This document shows, in pieces, positions 1 to 10,200 of a stretch of 64,000 nucleotides of DNA; position 1 is the first letter of the stretch; every line of letters starts with the position of its first letter. The stretch comes from Terriglobales bacterium. GTDB lineage: Bacteria > Acidobacteriota > Terriglobia > Terriglobales > Acidobacteriaceae. The notes below the pieces were generated by a model, which was not told where the DNA came from, searched no databases, and was given only the letters and a program-made list of their open reading frames with translations. The stretch lies in assembly GCA_035651655.1 (NCBI GenBank), contig DASRFG010000029.1:62001-126000 (forward strand), read 5' to 3'. The translations under genes were made by a program, and so were the position numbers.

Positions 1-1
1 G

Positions 2-352
2 GCGCAGAAGGCGTGCATCAATCTGCTCCGGCCAGGTCACACCTATGAGGAGGCAGTGGAGGCGGGCAAAGCGGTCTACGAACGGAACGGTATTGGAAAG
101 CAATGGGACAGCACCTACCCGTTTCCGGGACATTTTGTAGGTCTGGCGACCCATGACGTATTACTGCCCAAAGGCCCGGTAAAGGTGGGACAGGTTGTTA
201 CCGTGGAGCCCATCATTGAATTTCCGGATAAGCAGATGCATTTTCGGGTCGAGGACACGATTCTGGTGACCGAGAACGGCCCAGAAATCCTCTCATCGGG
301 AGTGCCGAAGGAGATGAAGGAGGTCGAAGCACTGGTGGGCAGCGCTCACTAA
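2..352 (+). CDS. M24-family metallopeptidase (Xaa-Pro aminopeptidase-like), C-terminal part
   Basis: The reading frame is open from the first bases of the window, so the gene starts upstream and only the last ~116 residues are present. These match the end of the pita-bread fold of M24 aminopeptidases, which remove N-terminal residues ahead of proline. GHFVGLATHD carries the metal-binding and substrate-binding histidines, VEPIIEF carries the first conserved glutamate, and FRVEDTILVTENG carries the second metal-ligand glutamate typical of the family end. The next peptidase gene starts 3 bases after the stop, so the two are probably cotranscribed. The exact subfamily cannot be decided without the N-terminus. 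The internal GTG at 56 is not a real start. Confidence 0.85.
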   Translation, partial: AQKACINLLRPGHTYEEAVEAGKAVYERNGIGKQWDSTYPFPGHFVGLATHDVLLPKGPVKVGQVVTVEPIIEFPDKQMHFRVEDTILVTENGPEILSSGVPKEMKEVEALVGSAH

Positions 353-355
353 TCC

Positions 356-2416
356 ATGGCAAATCAGTTGATGAAGCGTAGCTGGCAGCCAGCGGGTGTG
401 CTGGTCGCCGTTCTACTCGGAATAAATGCGGAAGGTGCAGACATCAATCCTCTCCGCAGCACTGATTTATATAAATTTCACTCGGTGGTTGATGTCCGGT
501 TGTCGCCCGATGGTGACCGCCTGGCGTATTCCGTGGAGAGTTATGACCGGCCAGGTCGACCGTATACGCAGGTCTGGATCATGCAACTGGCTAATCGGAA
601 GTCAGTTCGAGTGGGTGCTGCGGACGGCATCTCCAGTGATCCTCACTGGTCGCCCGACGGGTCTTCGCTGGCGTACCTGGCCAACGAGGGCGATAAGAGA
701 GGCGTCTTTGTTTCGAATCGTGACGGAGGGCAACAACAGTTCCTTTCACAAGTCCTGGACACTAATTCGCCACTGCCATTTATCGGAGACATGATTAGCT
801 GGTCTCCGGACAGCAAAAGGATCGCTTTTATCTCCGCAACGCCAGGCCCAGAAACGGCCGATGCTGGCGGCGATCCGATTGTGATTACACGTTACCTCTA
901 CAAACCGAATTGGCTGGAAGGCCTGACCCGCTTCAACGACAACCGCCGCCTTCATGTTTTCGTTGTTGATATTAACTCCAAACAAATGCGCCAGCTCACA
1001 ACTGGTAAAACCTACGAGCATTCGATCAGTTGGTCTCCGATTTCCGATGAGATTCTTTTTGTCAGCAACCATGCGAAAGATCCCGATCGCGTGTTCAACT
1101 ACGACATTTTTGCCCTGAACGCAACCACCGGGACCGTGCGACAAATCACCAACACAAGCACAGTCGAATACATACCGCACTGGTCTCCAGACGGAAGGCT
1201 CATTGCATATCTGGGAACAAAGCGTTCCTTAACCTCGTCCGAAACAACTATGGAAGACACCCATGTATGGGTGATGAACGCTGACGGAACTAACCGCCGC
1301 GAACTCGGTGCGGCAGTTAATAATCGCCAGGATTCAGTTGCCTGGTCACCAGACAACAAAAGCGTGTACACGACAGTGGAAGAGGGTGGCAGCGTCCACC
1401 TGTACCAGATTCCGCTGGCGGGAGGACAAGCAGCAATGACGATTGGCGGTCGCGGTAACGTGGCCGCTTGGTCGGCTTCGACCCGCGGGCCTATCGCATA
1501 TGCGTTCTACGGTGAACACGACCTGGGTGAAGCCTTTTTGAAATCCGGAAACAAGTCCGAGCAGCTCACCAACCTCAACTCCACGCTGATCGCCGGCAAG
1601 GACTTTGCGCCGGTGGAGGCATTTACATTTCAGAGTTTTGACGGCCGCCCCGTGGAGGCATTTCTGACCAAGCCGCTTGGCCTCGACTCCAGCTCGAAAC
1701 ACCCGCTGGTAGTTGAGATCCACGGAGGGCCCCACGGGCAGCAGGGACCGGAGTTCAGCTTTCAGGCTCAGATTTATGCGGCCCAGGGTTGGGCGACATT
1801 GATGGTGAATTATCGTGGTTCAACGGGTTATGGGCAACAGTTTGCGGACGCAATTTTTGGCGATCAGGACGGTGGCGAGGCCAGAGACGTGATCTATGGC
1901 GTTCAAGCGGCACTAGGCGACTACGGTTGGATTGACCCCGACCGCCTCGGGATAGGCGGCGTAAGCTACGGCGGCCAGTTGACCGACTGGGTCATCACCC
2001 AAACCTCAATTTTCAAGGCTGCAATTCCCACCGCGGGGATTTCGAACCTGGTCAGCTTCAACTACATGGCTTACTATCACGATTATCTCGCAGTAGAGTT
2101 CGGCGTCTATCCCCACCAGGAAAATCTGATGGATAAGTTGTGGGAACGCTCGGCCTTGAGGTATGTCGCGCGCGTGCGCACGCCGACTATGTTGGTACAC
2201 GGGGAAAACGACAATGATGTTCCCATCGCCGAGGCAGAGCAGTACTACATCGGGCTCAAAGATGTAGGGGTGGAGACGATCATGGTGCGTTATCCCCGCG
2301 AAGGCCACGGCTTACAGGAGCCAAAGCACATCGTGGACTTCTTGGATCGTAGTGTCGCCTGGTTCTCACAGCACTTCAATCTTGGGGTTCAGGGTAGCGC
2401 ACCGGCGCAGCAGTGA
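356..2416 (+). CDS. S9 family peptidase (acylaminoacyl-/prolyl oligopeptidase type), exported
   Basis: A 686-residue serine peptidase that hydrolyses oligopeptides or acyl-peptides. It starts with a hydrophobic export signal (residues ~4-28). Residues ~30-430 carry WSPDG-type blades of a TolB/WD40-like propeller. The C-terminal alpha/beta hydrolase domain follows. The triad is visible: Ser537 in GGVSYGGQ, Asp619 in HGENDNDVP and His651 in REGHGL. An oxyanion-type HGGPHG motif lies upstream of the serine. The length is normal for the S9C group. The ATG at 356 comes 3 bases after the M24 stop, and an M28 peptidase follows within 20 bases, so three peptidases form one transcription unit. The likely role is periplasmic or extracellular peptide breakdown. 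Confidence 0.93.
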   Translation: MANQLMKRSWQPAGVLVAVLLGINAEGADINPLRSTDLYKFHSVVDVRLSPDGDRLAYSVESYDRPGRPYTQVWIMQLANRKSVRVGAADGISSDPHWSPDGSSLAYLANEGDKRGVFVSNRDGGQQQFLSQVLDTNSPLPFIGDMISWSPDSKRIAFISATPGPETADAGGDPIVITRYLYKPNWLEGLTRFNDNRRLHVFVVDINSKQMRQLTTGKTYEHSISWSPISDEILFVSNHAKDPDRVFNYDIFALNATTGTVRQITNTSTVEYIPHWSPDGRLIAYLGTKRSLTSSETTMEDTHVWVMNADGTNRRELGAAVNNRQDSVAWSPDNKSVYTTVEEGGSVHLYQIPLAGGQAAMTIGGRGNVAAWSASTRGPIAYAFYGEHDLGEAFLKSGNKSEQLTNLNSTLIAGKDFAPVEAFTFQSFDGRPVEAFLTKPLGLDSSSKHPLVVEIHGGPHGQQGPEFSFQAQIYAAQGWATLMVNYRGSTGYGQQFADAIFGDQDGGEARDVIYGVQAALGDYGWIDPDRLGIGGVSYGGQLTDWVITQTSIFKAAIPTAGISNLVSFNYMAYYHDYLAVEFGVYPHQENLMDKLWERSALRYVARVRTPTMLVHGENDNDVPIAEAEQYYIGLKDVGVETIMVRYPREGHGLQEPKHIVDFLDRSVAWFSQHFNLGVQGSAPAQQ

Positions 2417-2435
2417 AAAAGCAAGCGGGGGACAA

Positions 2436-4013
2436 ATGAGGACGACTTTAGCAGCAATTCTGCTTCTGGTAACGTCGGCAGTCGCGCAGGAAGCGGTTGA
2501 CTTCGTTCGCGCCGATGCCATGAAGGCGCAAATGTATTTCCTGGCGTCGAATGAGATGCAAGGAAGAAATGCCGGCAGCCGCGAAGGACGGATAGCTGCG
2601 GATTACATCGCCTCGGAATTTATGCGATTGGGCCTGGCGCCCGTGGGCGATGATGGGACCTACTTCCAGAACTTCGAAACGGTGCGCGCCACCGTAGATC
2701 CGGCGAATACCGTCCTGCAAATCAAACGGCCCGGATCAGAAAAGACATTCATGTATGGACACGATTTCAACATGCAATGGATGGCTGAGACCAACAATCC
2801 CGAGGACATAACAGCACCAGTTGTGTTTGCGGGCTACGGTGTGGATGCTCCCGAGTACGGCTACAGCGACCTGAAGAACGCGAACCTACAAGGGAAAATT
2901 GCGCTCGTCATGGCGCGTGAACCGCAGGCGTCCGATCCAAATTCGCGCTTCAAGGGCAAGTGGGACACATTTCACTCCTACGTCTGGTACAAGGTTGAGC
3001 AACTCCGCAAAGCCGGAGCTGCCGGGATCCTGATAGTGGACATGGATAAAGAACGGCGGCCAGAGAGAATCCCCAGCGCACCTGCGGATTACATGCAGCC
3101 CGGTCCCAGGTACGGCCAAAGCCTGCTCACGGGATTGTGGGACCTTCCCGCATTCACAGTCACACCTGAGGTCGCCAACCAGATGCTTGCGGGCACGGGA
3201 AAGAAGATTGAGGACCTGCAAAAAGAGATCGACCGTACTTTCCAGCCGCGCTCCATGCCCATTCCCAACTTGACGGTCAGAATGGCCAAGAGCTTCAGCA
3301 ACCGCGAGATCGTGCACGTGAAGAACGTTCTGGGCCTGCTGCGGGGCACAGATCCGAAATTGAAAGAGGAGGTCGTGACCATAACCGGACATTACGATCA
3401 CGGTGGGATGTTGGGAACCCGAATCTATCCTGGCGCGGACGATAATGCCTCCGGCACGATCGGCGTTTTAGCAAGCGCTGAGGCGTATGTGCGCGGGAAA
3501 GTAAATCCAAAGCGCAGTATTTTGTTCATCGTCTTCGACGCCGAAGAACGCGGGCTGCTGGGGTCGTTTTACTATGTTGACCATCCGATAGTACCGCTGG
3601 ACAAAACGGTTGCCAATTTAAACATGGACATGATCGGCCGCGATGAAGAGAGCGCGACCTGGCATACCACCGCCAATCAAAATCGCAACGCAGTGAATAT
3701 TGTGGGAACTCTCTATAATCCCGACCTGCGCCGAATGATTGAGGCCAGCAACCAGCAAGTGGGATTGAAACTGGATTACAAGACTGACACCGACGACCCG
3801 GAAGCGTGGTTTGCCCGCAGCGATCACTTCGGGTTCGCCGAGAAATCGATTCCCATGGTCTTGTTCAACACCGGCGAGCATCCCGATTATCACACCGAGA
3901 ACGACACATGGGAGCGGATCAATTATCCGAAAATGGAAAAGATCGTGCGGCTGCTTTTTTTGACCAGCGTACAAGTTGCCAATGCTGGCCAGCGACCAAA
4001 ATTCACACCCTAA
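2436..4013 (+). CDS. M28 family zinc aminopeptidase with PA-type insert, exported
   Basis: A 525-residue protein if translation starts at ATG 2436, which has a G-rich ribosome site just upstream and gives a clean signal peptide ending in SAVAQ. A longer frame from 2352 would overlap the previous gene and is less likely. Zinc ligands are all present: His319 in GHYDH, Asp335 in GADDNASG, Glu370/Glu371 in DAEERG, Asp398 in NMDMIGR and His486 in DYHTENDT. Residues ~115-250 resemble a protease-associated domain inserted before the catalytic core. Members of this family are dizinc aminopeptidases. Together with the preceding M24 and S9 genes it suggests stepwise use of external peptides. Confidence 0.93.
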   Translation: MRTTLAAILLLVTSAVAQEAVDFVRADAMKAQMYFLASNEMQGRNAGSREGRIAADYIASEFMRLGLAPVGDDGTYFQNFETVRATVDPANTVLQIKRPGSEKTFMYGHDFNMQWMAETNNPEDITAPVVFAGYGVDAPEYGYSDLKNANLQGKIALVMAREPQASDPNSRFKGKWDTFHSYVWYKVEQLRKAGAAGILIVDMDKERRPERIPSAPADYMQPGPRYGQSLLTGLWDLPAFTVTPEVANQMLAGTGKKIEDLQKEIDRTFQPRSMPIPNLTVRMAKSFSNREIVHVKNVLGLLRGTDPKLKEEVVTITGHYDHGGMLGTRIYPGADDNASGTIGVLASAEAYVRGKVNPKRSILFIVFDAEERGLLGSFYYVDHPIVPLDKTVANLNMDMIGRDEESATWHTTANQNRNAVNIVGTLYNPDLRRMIEASNQQVGLKLDYKTDTDDPEAWFARSDHFGFAEKSIPMVLFNTGEHPDYHTENDTWERINYPKMEKIVRLLFLTSVQVANAGQRPKFTP

Positions 4014-4045
4014 ACAATGGGTCGTGAGATTGTGTGGAGAAACTA

Positions 4046-6076
4046 ATGAAGAATGCCTGTCGAGAAGCAACGTTGAGTGCAGCCACAATTATCGTGCTGA
4101 TAGGAATCGTGGCTGCGCAGCAGCAGGGGGCGCCCTCAGCGCCACCGGAAGGCTCCGTCGCGCCTAAGGTGGTCGAGGTCAGTCCTCCTGAAGCGAAGGC
4201 CGAGGTTGGACAGCAGGTAAAGTTCACTGCCGTTGGCAAGGATGCCTCGGGCCAGGTTGTACCCGGGACTCCGTCGCTGTGGTTTGCCGCTCCGTTTGAT
4301 TTGGCGGGAGTGGAGAACGGCACAGTGACCCTCTACCAACCAGGCGAGGTGCGCGTCGGCGCCGTTATTGGGGGCAAGACTGGATATGCGAAGATCACCG
4401 TATTACCGGCACCCGTAGCGCGTATTGATATTGCGAAGCCGCGGGCCTTAGTCGTGGGTGCTTCGCAAGTTTTGTCCGCTACGGCGCGGAACGCGCAAGG
4501 GGACCCGCAGGCAAACGCCAAGATTACCTGGGCTTCGGACACTCCGTCAGTGGCGAGCGTAGATGCTGCCGGGGTAGTCACCGGGTTGCGGCCGGGTCAG
4601 GCAAAGTTGCGCGCGACTTCCGGAAAAGCCAGCGGGAATGTCGCTGTTCAGGTCCTGAGTAACCCTGTGGCCACGCTGGCGGTAGAACCCAAGACTGCCC
4701 AAGCCCGCACGGGAGATGTCGTTCACTTCACGGCTGCCGCAAAGGACCAGCACGGCGGAAATGTCAAAGATGCATCCGTGCGCTGGGAAGTGTTGGGCAA
4801 TGGCGCTGCCATCTATCCCGATGGCGCATTTGTGGCGGAAGAACCGGGTACTTACATTGTCAAAGCCAGCAGCGGCGCGCGCGAGGCCACAACTTCTGTT
4901 GCGGTCGCCCCTCGCAATGTCGAGCGCGCCATTGAGGTAGTCGCGCACGTGCAACCAAAGGATACGCAAACGGCTGAGGAGTGGATCATCGGCAACAACG
5001 CCTACCTTTCCTCCGTGGCCGACAAGGTGTGGGTTTATGACATCTCCGACCCGACGACGCCAAAGCTGGTGGACACGGTTACCGTAGACGCTCGACTGAT
5101 CAACGACGTCAGCACCACGCCCGACGGAAAAATTGGAGTGATTACCCGCGAAGGCGCATCCACTCGCAAGAACGGAATCGTCTTTCTCGACACCTCCGAT
5201 CCCAGCCATGTAAAGATGATCTCTGACTACACGGCCACGGTAACTGGTGGCGTGCACAGCGCCTTTCTCAACAAGCACTATGCTTACGTCACAGATGATG
5301 CAACCGGATCGCTGCGCATCATTGATTTCGCGGACCCGAAGGCGCCCAAGGAAGTCGCGCGCTGGCAGGTCGACACTCCCCTGGCCAAGACTATCGAGGG
5401 TCCCTTTGGTCCAACCTCCGCGGGGCGTTACGTGCACGATTTGCAGGTGGTTGACGGTCTGGCCTACCTCGCATACTGGCGAGACGGGCTGGTTATTCTC
5501 GACGTCGGCAACGGCATCAAGAAGGGCAGTCCAGAACATCCCCAGTTCGTAAGCCAGCTTCGTTTCAATCACAACGAACTGTACGGAAACGGATGGTTGG
5601 CGGGAGCCCACGCTGTGTTCCGTTACAAGAACTATGTTTTTGTAGGCGATGAAGTCTTCCCTGCTGAATTCGACCTGCACGCCAAAACGCGGATTCCGGT
5701 CCGCGGTATTGCGCACGTTGTAGACGTCTCTGACATTGAGCATCCTCGCAAGGTTGCTGAATACGCCGTGCCCGAGGCCGGCTCTCACAATATCTGGGTG
5801 GATAACGACATTCTTTACATGGGGTTCTACAACGGCGGCGGCAGGGTGCTCGATGTCTCCGGCGAACTTAGAGGCGACCTATATCGTCAGGGCCGCGAGA
5901 TTACTCGCCTGTGGACGGGCGATCCTGACGGCTATCGCGCGAATCTGCCGTTCGCGTGGGGCGCGCAACCGCACAATGGGCTGATCTTCTTCAACGACAT
6001 TAACTCGGGCCTATGGATCACCAAGCTGGGAGCACCGAAATTCAAAGGTTCCACGACGGCGCCGCCGCTTCCGTGA
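4046..6076 (+). CDS. Exported protein with bacterial Ig-like (Big2) domain and LVIVD beta-propeller repeats
   Basis: A 676-residue protein starting at ATG 4046, which has GGAG 6 bases upstream. A GTG at 4034 is possible but less well placed. A signal peptide comes first. A Big2 domain follows, with the typical run PSVASVDAAGVVTGLRPGQ, and further Ig-like segments lie around it. The second half has LVIVD repeats, recognisable as short units such as VWVYDISDPTTPKLV, LRIIDFADPKAPKEV and AHVVDVSDIEHPRKV, which build a surface propeller. I see no enzymatic motif, so a binding or adhesion role outside the cell is an inference. A YVTN propeller follows almost without a gap, so the two may work as a pair. 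Confidence 0.85.
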   Translation: MKNACREATLSAATIIVLIGIVAAQQQGAPSAPPEGSVAPKVVEVSPPEAKAEVGQQVKFTAVGKDASGQVVPGTPSLWFAAPFDLAGVENGTVTLYQPGEVRVGAVIGGKTGYAKITVLPAPVARIDIAKPRALVVGASQVLSATARNAQGDPQANAKITWASDTPSVASVDAAGVVTGLRPGQAKLRATSGKASGNVAVQVLSNPVATLAVEPKTAQARTGDVVHFTAAAKDQHGGNVKDASVRWEVLGNGAAIYPDGAFVAEEPGTYIVKASSGAREATTSVAVAPRNVERAIEVVAHVQPKDTQTAEEWIIGNNAYLSSVADKVWVYDISDPTTPKLVDTVTVDARLINDVSTTPDGKIGVITREGASTRKNGIVFLDTSDPSHVKMISDYTATVTGGVHSAFLNKHYAYVTDDATGSLRIIDFADPKAPKEVARWQVDTPLAKTIEGPFGPTSAGRYVHDLQVVDGLAYLAYWRDGLVILDVGNGIKKGSPEHPQFVSQLRFNHNELYGNGWLAGAHAVFRYKNYVFVGDEVFPAEFDLHAKTRIPVRGIAHVVDVSDIEHPRKVAEYAVPEAGSHNIWVDNDILYMGFYNGGGRVLDVSGELRGDLYRQGREITRLWTGDPDGYRANLPFAWGAQPHNGLIFFNDINSGLWITKLGAPKFKGSTTAPPLP

Positions 6077-6084
6077 GTCGAGTT

Positions 6085-7194
6085 ATGTCCAGGCTGACGT
6101 TCTGGGCTTTGCTGGCGCAAGTACTGCTGCTGGCCGATGTGGTGGCGGCAGCTAATGCTCCAGCAAAGCAGTATTTTGTTTATCTGGTTTGTGAGAGCGG
6201 GGACAAAATTGTCTCGGTTCGGTTTGGTCCCGACGGGGCAAAGGTTGACCATCAGATCCACACCGGGCTGCTGCCCACCGGCGACATCAATGGTCCGCAT
6301 GGAATCATTATGTCTCCAGACAAGCAGTTCTATTACGTGACCATCGGCCACGGGCGGCCCTACGGCCTGGCGCTGAAATACCGCACGAAGGACGACGCAG
6401 TAGTCGGGCAGGTCACCCTCGGCTTTTTTCCTGCCACTGTTGACGTCACGCCCGACGGCAACTTCATCTACGCCGTCAATTTCAACCTGCACGGCGACAT
6501 GGTTCCTTCCTCCGTCTCGGTTGTTGCCACCGATGAGATGCTTGAAGCCGCTCGTATCAAGACTTGCGTGATGCCGCATGGCTCGCGCATCAATCCTCAG
6601 GGCACAAAACAGTACTCTGGCTGCATGATGGACGACATGCTGGTGGAAATCGACACCGGAAAATTCCGCGTCTCCCGCTACTTCACGCTCACCAAGGGAA
6701 AAGAAGCCGGCGTGATGGGCGCACCACCGGCAGCCGAACACGCGCATATGTCCGCCGTCACCTGCAGCCCCACCTGGGCGCAGCCTTCGGCAGATGGAGA
6801 TTCGGTCTATGTTGCTTGCAACAAGGCGGACGACATCATCGAGGTGGACGTAAAAGATTGGAAGGTCAGCCGCCACATACCGGCCGGTCCCGGAGTTTAT
6901 AATCTCGCGGTCTCTAAAGACGGTAAGCTGATCGCCACCAACAAGCGCGGCCAATCGGTCTCCGTCTTCGACCTGAAAACCGGGCGCGAACTTGCGCGTA
7001 TTCCTACCAAGCGCAAAGTTCCCGATGGCGTCGTAGTCAGTCCCGATAACCTGTATGCATTCGTCGCCGTGGAAGGAATCGGTTCGGAACCGGGCACGGT
7101 CGAGGTGATTGACCTGCAATCGTTGAAGACGGTCGCCACAGTTGACGTGCCTGAACAAGCAGTCGGCATAGATTTCTGGAAGACCGAACCCTGA
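6085..7194 (+). CDS. Exported YVTN-family beta-propeller protein
   Basis: About 369 residues from ATG 6085. A GTG at 6073 would overlap the preceding stop (GTGA) and is an alternative start. A hydrophobic signal segment ends in VVAAAN. The body is built from YVTN-type blades with the repeated pattern of SPDG/TPDG, a tyrosine- or valine-rich strand, then a ValAspLeu-type strand, for example VTPDGNFIYAVNF, VSKDGKLIATN and VSPDNLYAFVAV. No catalytic motif is evident. Proteins of this kind are extracytoplasmic scaffolds or binding proteins. The substrate is unknown. It lies between the LVIVD propeller and the giant BNR propeller in what looks like a single operon. Confidence 0.83.
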   Translation: MSRLTFWALLAQVLLLADVVAAANAPAKQYFVYLVCESGDKIVSVRFGPDGAKVDHQIHTGLLPTGDINGPHGIIMSPDKQFYYVTIGHGRPYGLALKYRTKDDAVVGQVTLGFFPATVDVTPDGNFIYAVNFNLHGDMVPSSVSVVATDEMLEAARIKTCVMPHGSRINPQGTKQYSGCMMDDMLVEIDTGKFRVSRYFTLTKGKEAGVMGAPPAAEHAHMSAVTCSPTWAQPSADGDSVYVACNKADDIIEVDVKDWKVSRHIPAGPGVYNLAVSKDGKLIATNKRGQSVSVFDLKTGRELARIPTKRKVPDGVVVSPDNLYAFVAVEGIGSEPGTVEVIDLQSLKTVATVDVPEQAVGIDFWKTEP

Positions 7195-7204
7195 ACCAAA
7201 TAAA

Positions 7205-10200
7205 ATGACACACGACCAGCGCACGCCCGTCGCACTTTTCCGCCTGGTGGCACACTTCGCCTTCGTTCTGCTCCTTACTGCTACAGGCGCGGCCCAATCA
7301 ATCACTTCAGACAGCTACGCTGCCATGCGCTGGCGGCTGGTTGGCCCGTTTCGCGCCGGGCGAGTCACCGCCGTCGCCGGCATCGCGGGCCAACCCACTA
7401 TCTATTACATGGGGACGCCCGGAGGCGGAGTTTGGAAGACCAACGACGGCGGGCAAGTTTGGAAGCCCATCTTCGATGAGGAGCACGATTCGTCTGTAGG
7501 CGCGTTGGCCGTGGCCGCTTCTAATCCGAACATTATTTATGTAGGCACCGGCGAGCAGATACGCGGCAAGGGGATGTACAGGTCCGCCGACGCCGGTGTC
7601 ACCTGGACAAAGATCGGTCTTGGCGACATGCGCTACATCGACGCAATTGTGGTGGATCCGCATAATCCCGATATTGTCTTGGTCGCGGCAGGCGGCGACT
7701 ACCCTCCGAATCCAATGGGAGGTATCTTCAAAACCACCGACGCCGGCAAGACCTGGCGTAAAGTGCTGTCCAGGGAAGAAGCCACTGGAGGCATTGACCT
7801 CAGTTTCAATCCTGATAATCCCGCCGAGGTTTTTGCCGCGCTATGCCATCGCAATCCTGATTCCTTCGACCAACCTACTTCACCCAAACCGGATGGCTGG
7901 CTATATCGCTCAACCGACGAAGGTTCCTCCTGGGAACTTGCCCAAGGTAAGGGCTGGCCCTCGGGGAGCGTTGGGCGTATTGGAGTTGCGGTTGCTCCCG
8001 GCACTCAGGGCCGGCGCGTCTACGCCATCGTCAGCGAGGGTCTCCTGCGTTCCGATGACGCGGGAGCGAATTGGCAGCGGATTACGACGGATCCGCGGAT
8101 CGTCGGCAGCTCTTATTTCAGCCGGGTTTTTGTGGATCCGAAAAACGCCGATATTGTCTACCTGGCCCAGACATCACTCTACCGCTCTGTAGATGGCGGG
8201 AAAACTTTCGACGCCTTCGCCGGTGCTCCGAGCGGGGATGACTTCCACGTCCTGTGGATCAATCCTGATGATTCCCGGCAGATGATTGCGGGTGTAGATC
8301 AGGGGGCGATCGTCAGCGTGAATGGTGGCGAAAGTTGGAGTTCCTGGTACAACCAGGCCACTGGGCAGTTGTACAACGTCTCCGCCGACAACCAGTTTCC
8401 TTATCACCTTTACGCGGCACAGCAGGACAGCGGCACGGTCGCGGTTCCCAGCCGCGGCGACTACGGCGAGATCACCTATCGCGACTGGTTTTCGCCCGGC
8501 GGATTCGAAATCGGCTCCATCGTCGCCGACCCCGCTAATAGCAATGTTGTGTATGCCGCTGGCTGGTACAACACCGTAATCAGATTCGACAAAACCACTG
8601 GGCAAGTGGTGCACGTTTTCGTGCTGGGCAGCAAGGATCGCGCCTCGATGGTCATGCCCATGGCTTTCTCTCCGCAGGATCCGCGTATGCTCTATCTGGG
8701 CACGCAGTCTCTTTTAAAAACCACTGACAACGGGATGACCTGGCAGGCGATCAGCCCGGACCTGAGCCGCGGGGCCGCGAAGGAAACGGAAAAAGTCCAG
8801 AGCTTTACCGCATCGAAACATGCGATCTCCACGCTTTCGCCTTCCCCCCTGCAGCCGGGCCAAATCTGGGTCGCCACTGACGATGGACTGGTTCAGCTAA
8901 CCCAAAATGGTGGTAAGACCTGGAGCAACGTTTCACCGACCGGAGTAACGCCTCAGAGCACGTTCGTGATGATTGAGGCTTCGCATCATGACCGAGGCGC
9001 AGCTTATGCAGTGGTGAATGGTTTCCATGACTCCCGCCCATACGCATATCGCACCCACGACTACGGCCGAAGCTGGCAAAAGATTGTGGCCGGTTTGCCG
9101 GAGAGTTCAGTGGTACGCGTTGTGCGCGAGGATCCGGTCCGAAAAGGCCTGCTATACGCTGGCACAGAGGACGGAGTATCCGTTTCCTTTGATGACGGCG
9201 ACCACTGGCAGCCATTGCAACTCAATCTTCCTACGACGTCGGTGCGCGATCTGGTCGTACATAAGGATGACTTGGCCGCGGCGACATTTGGTCGCGGGCT
9301 GTGGATCCTGGATGATCTGACTCCGCTGCGGCAGATGGATCCAGGGGCGAAGCCTGACGTGCACTTCTTCCGGCCGGCCAATGCAATTCGCGTGCGCTGG
9401 GACGTGAACCAGGACACTCCCCTTCCCGCGGAAACCCCAGCCGGCCAGAATCCGCCCGACGGCGCCATCTTTGACTACTTTTTAAAAGCGCAGCCCTCAA
9501 GTCAGATCACGTTAGCCATCTACGATCAGCAGAAAACATTGATGCGCCAGTTCAGCAGCGCTCCTCAGCCTGCTCCGGTTGGCTTTCCTAACGTTCCCGA
9601 CTATTGGTTCGCGCCGCCGCCGACGCTAACAAAGAACGCCGGGCACAACCGTTTTGTTTGGGACCTGCGCTATGACGCCCCGCAGACGCTTCCCTATGGC
9701 TATTTTGGTGGCCGACTCGATTACGTTGAATACACGCTGGCTGAACATGCCATTCCCGGGCAGACCCCTCGAATCCAACCGCCCGGACCGCTGGTTGTTC
9801 CCGGTGAATACCAGATCGCGCTGACCGTGGACGGAAAAACGTATAACCAGCCTCTTATTGTGACCTTGGATCCGCGTGCGCACGCGGGTCAGGCTGATCT
9901 CGTCCACCAGTTGGAACTGGAGAAGGCAATCAGTTCGTGGATGTCCCTCAGCTATGCCGCTCACAACCAAGTTTCTCAATTGCAGTCTATGCTCACCGAT
10001 CGGCAGAAGGCCCTCAGCACCGATTCAACTAGCAGCGACGCTCTAACGGCAGTAAAGGCCCTCGATACTGACTTGGAAAAGCTGGAGGGCGGCACCTCTG
10101 CTGAGCCTGGCCTTGGGCTCGTGAACCGCGATCTAGCCAGGCTCCTAACCATGGCAGGCAGCGGCGATGCAGCACCCTCCAATGCAATCACAGCTGCCGC

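Noticed and set aside
4547-7305. Long open frames on the minus strand (413 and 457 codons) across the propeller genes
   Set aside because: They lie opposite clearly recognisable beta-propeller genes, have no family motifs and arise from codon bias in GC-rich DNA.
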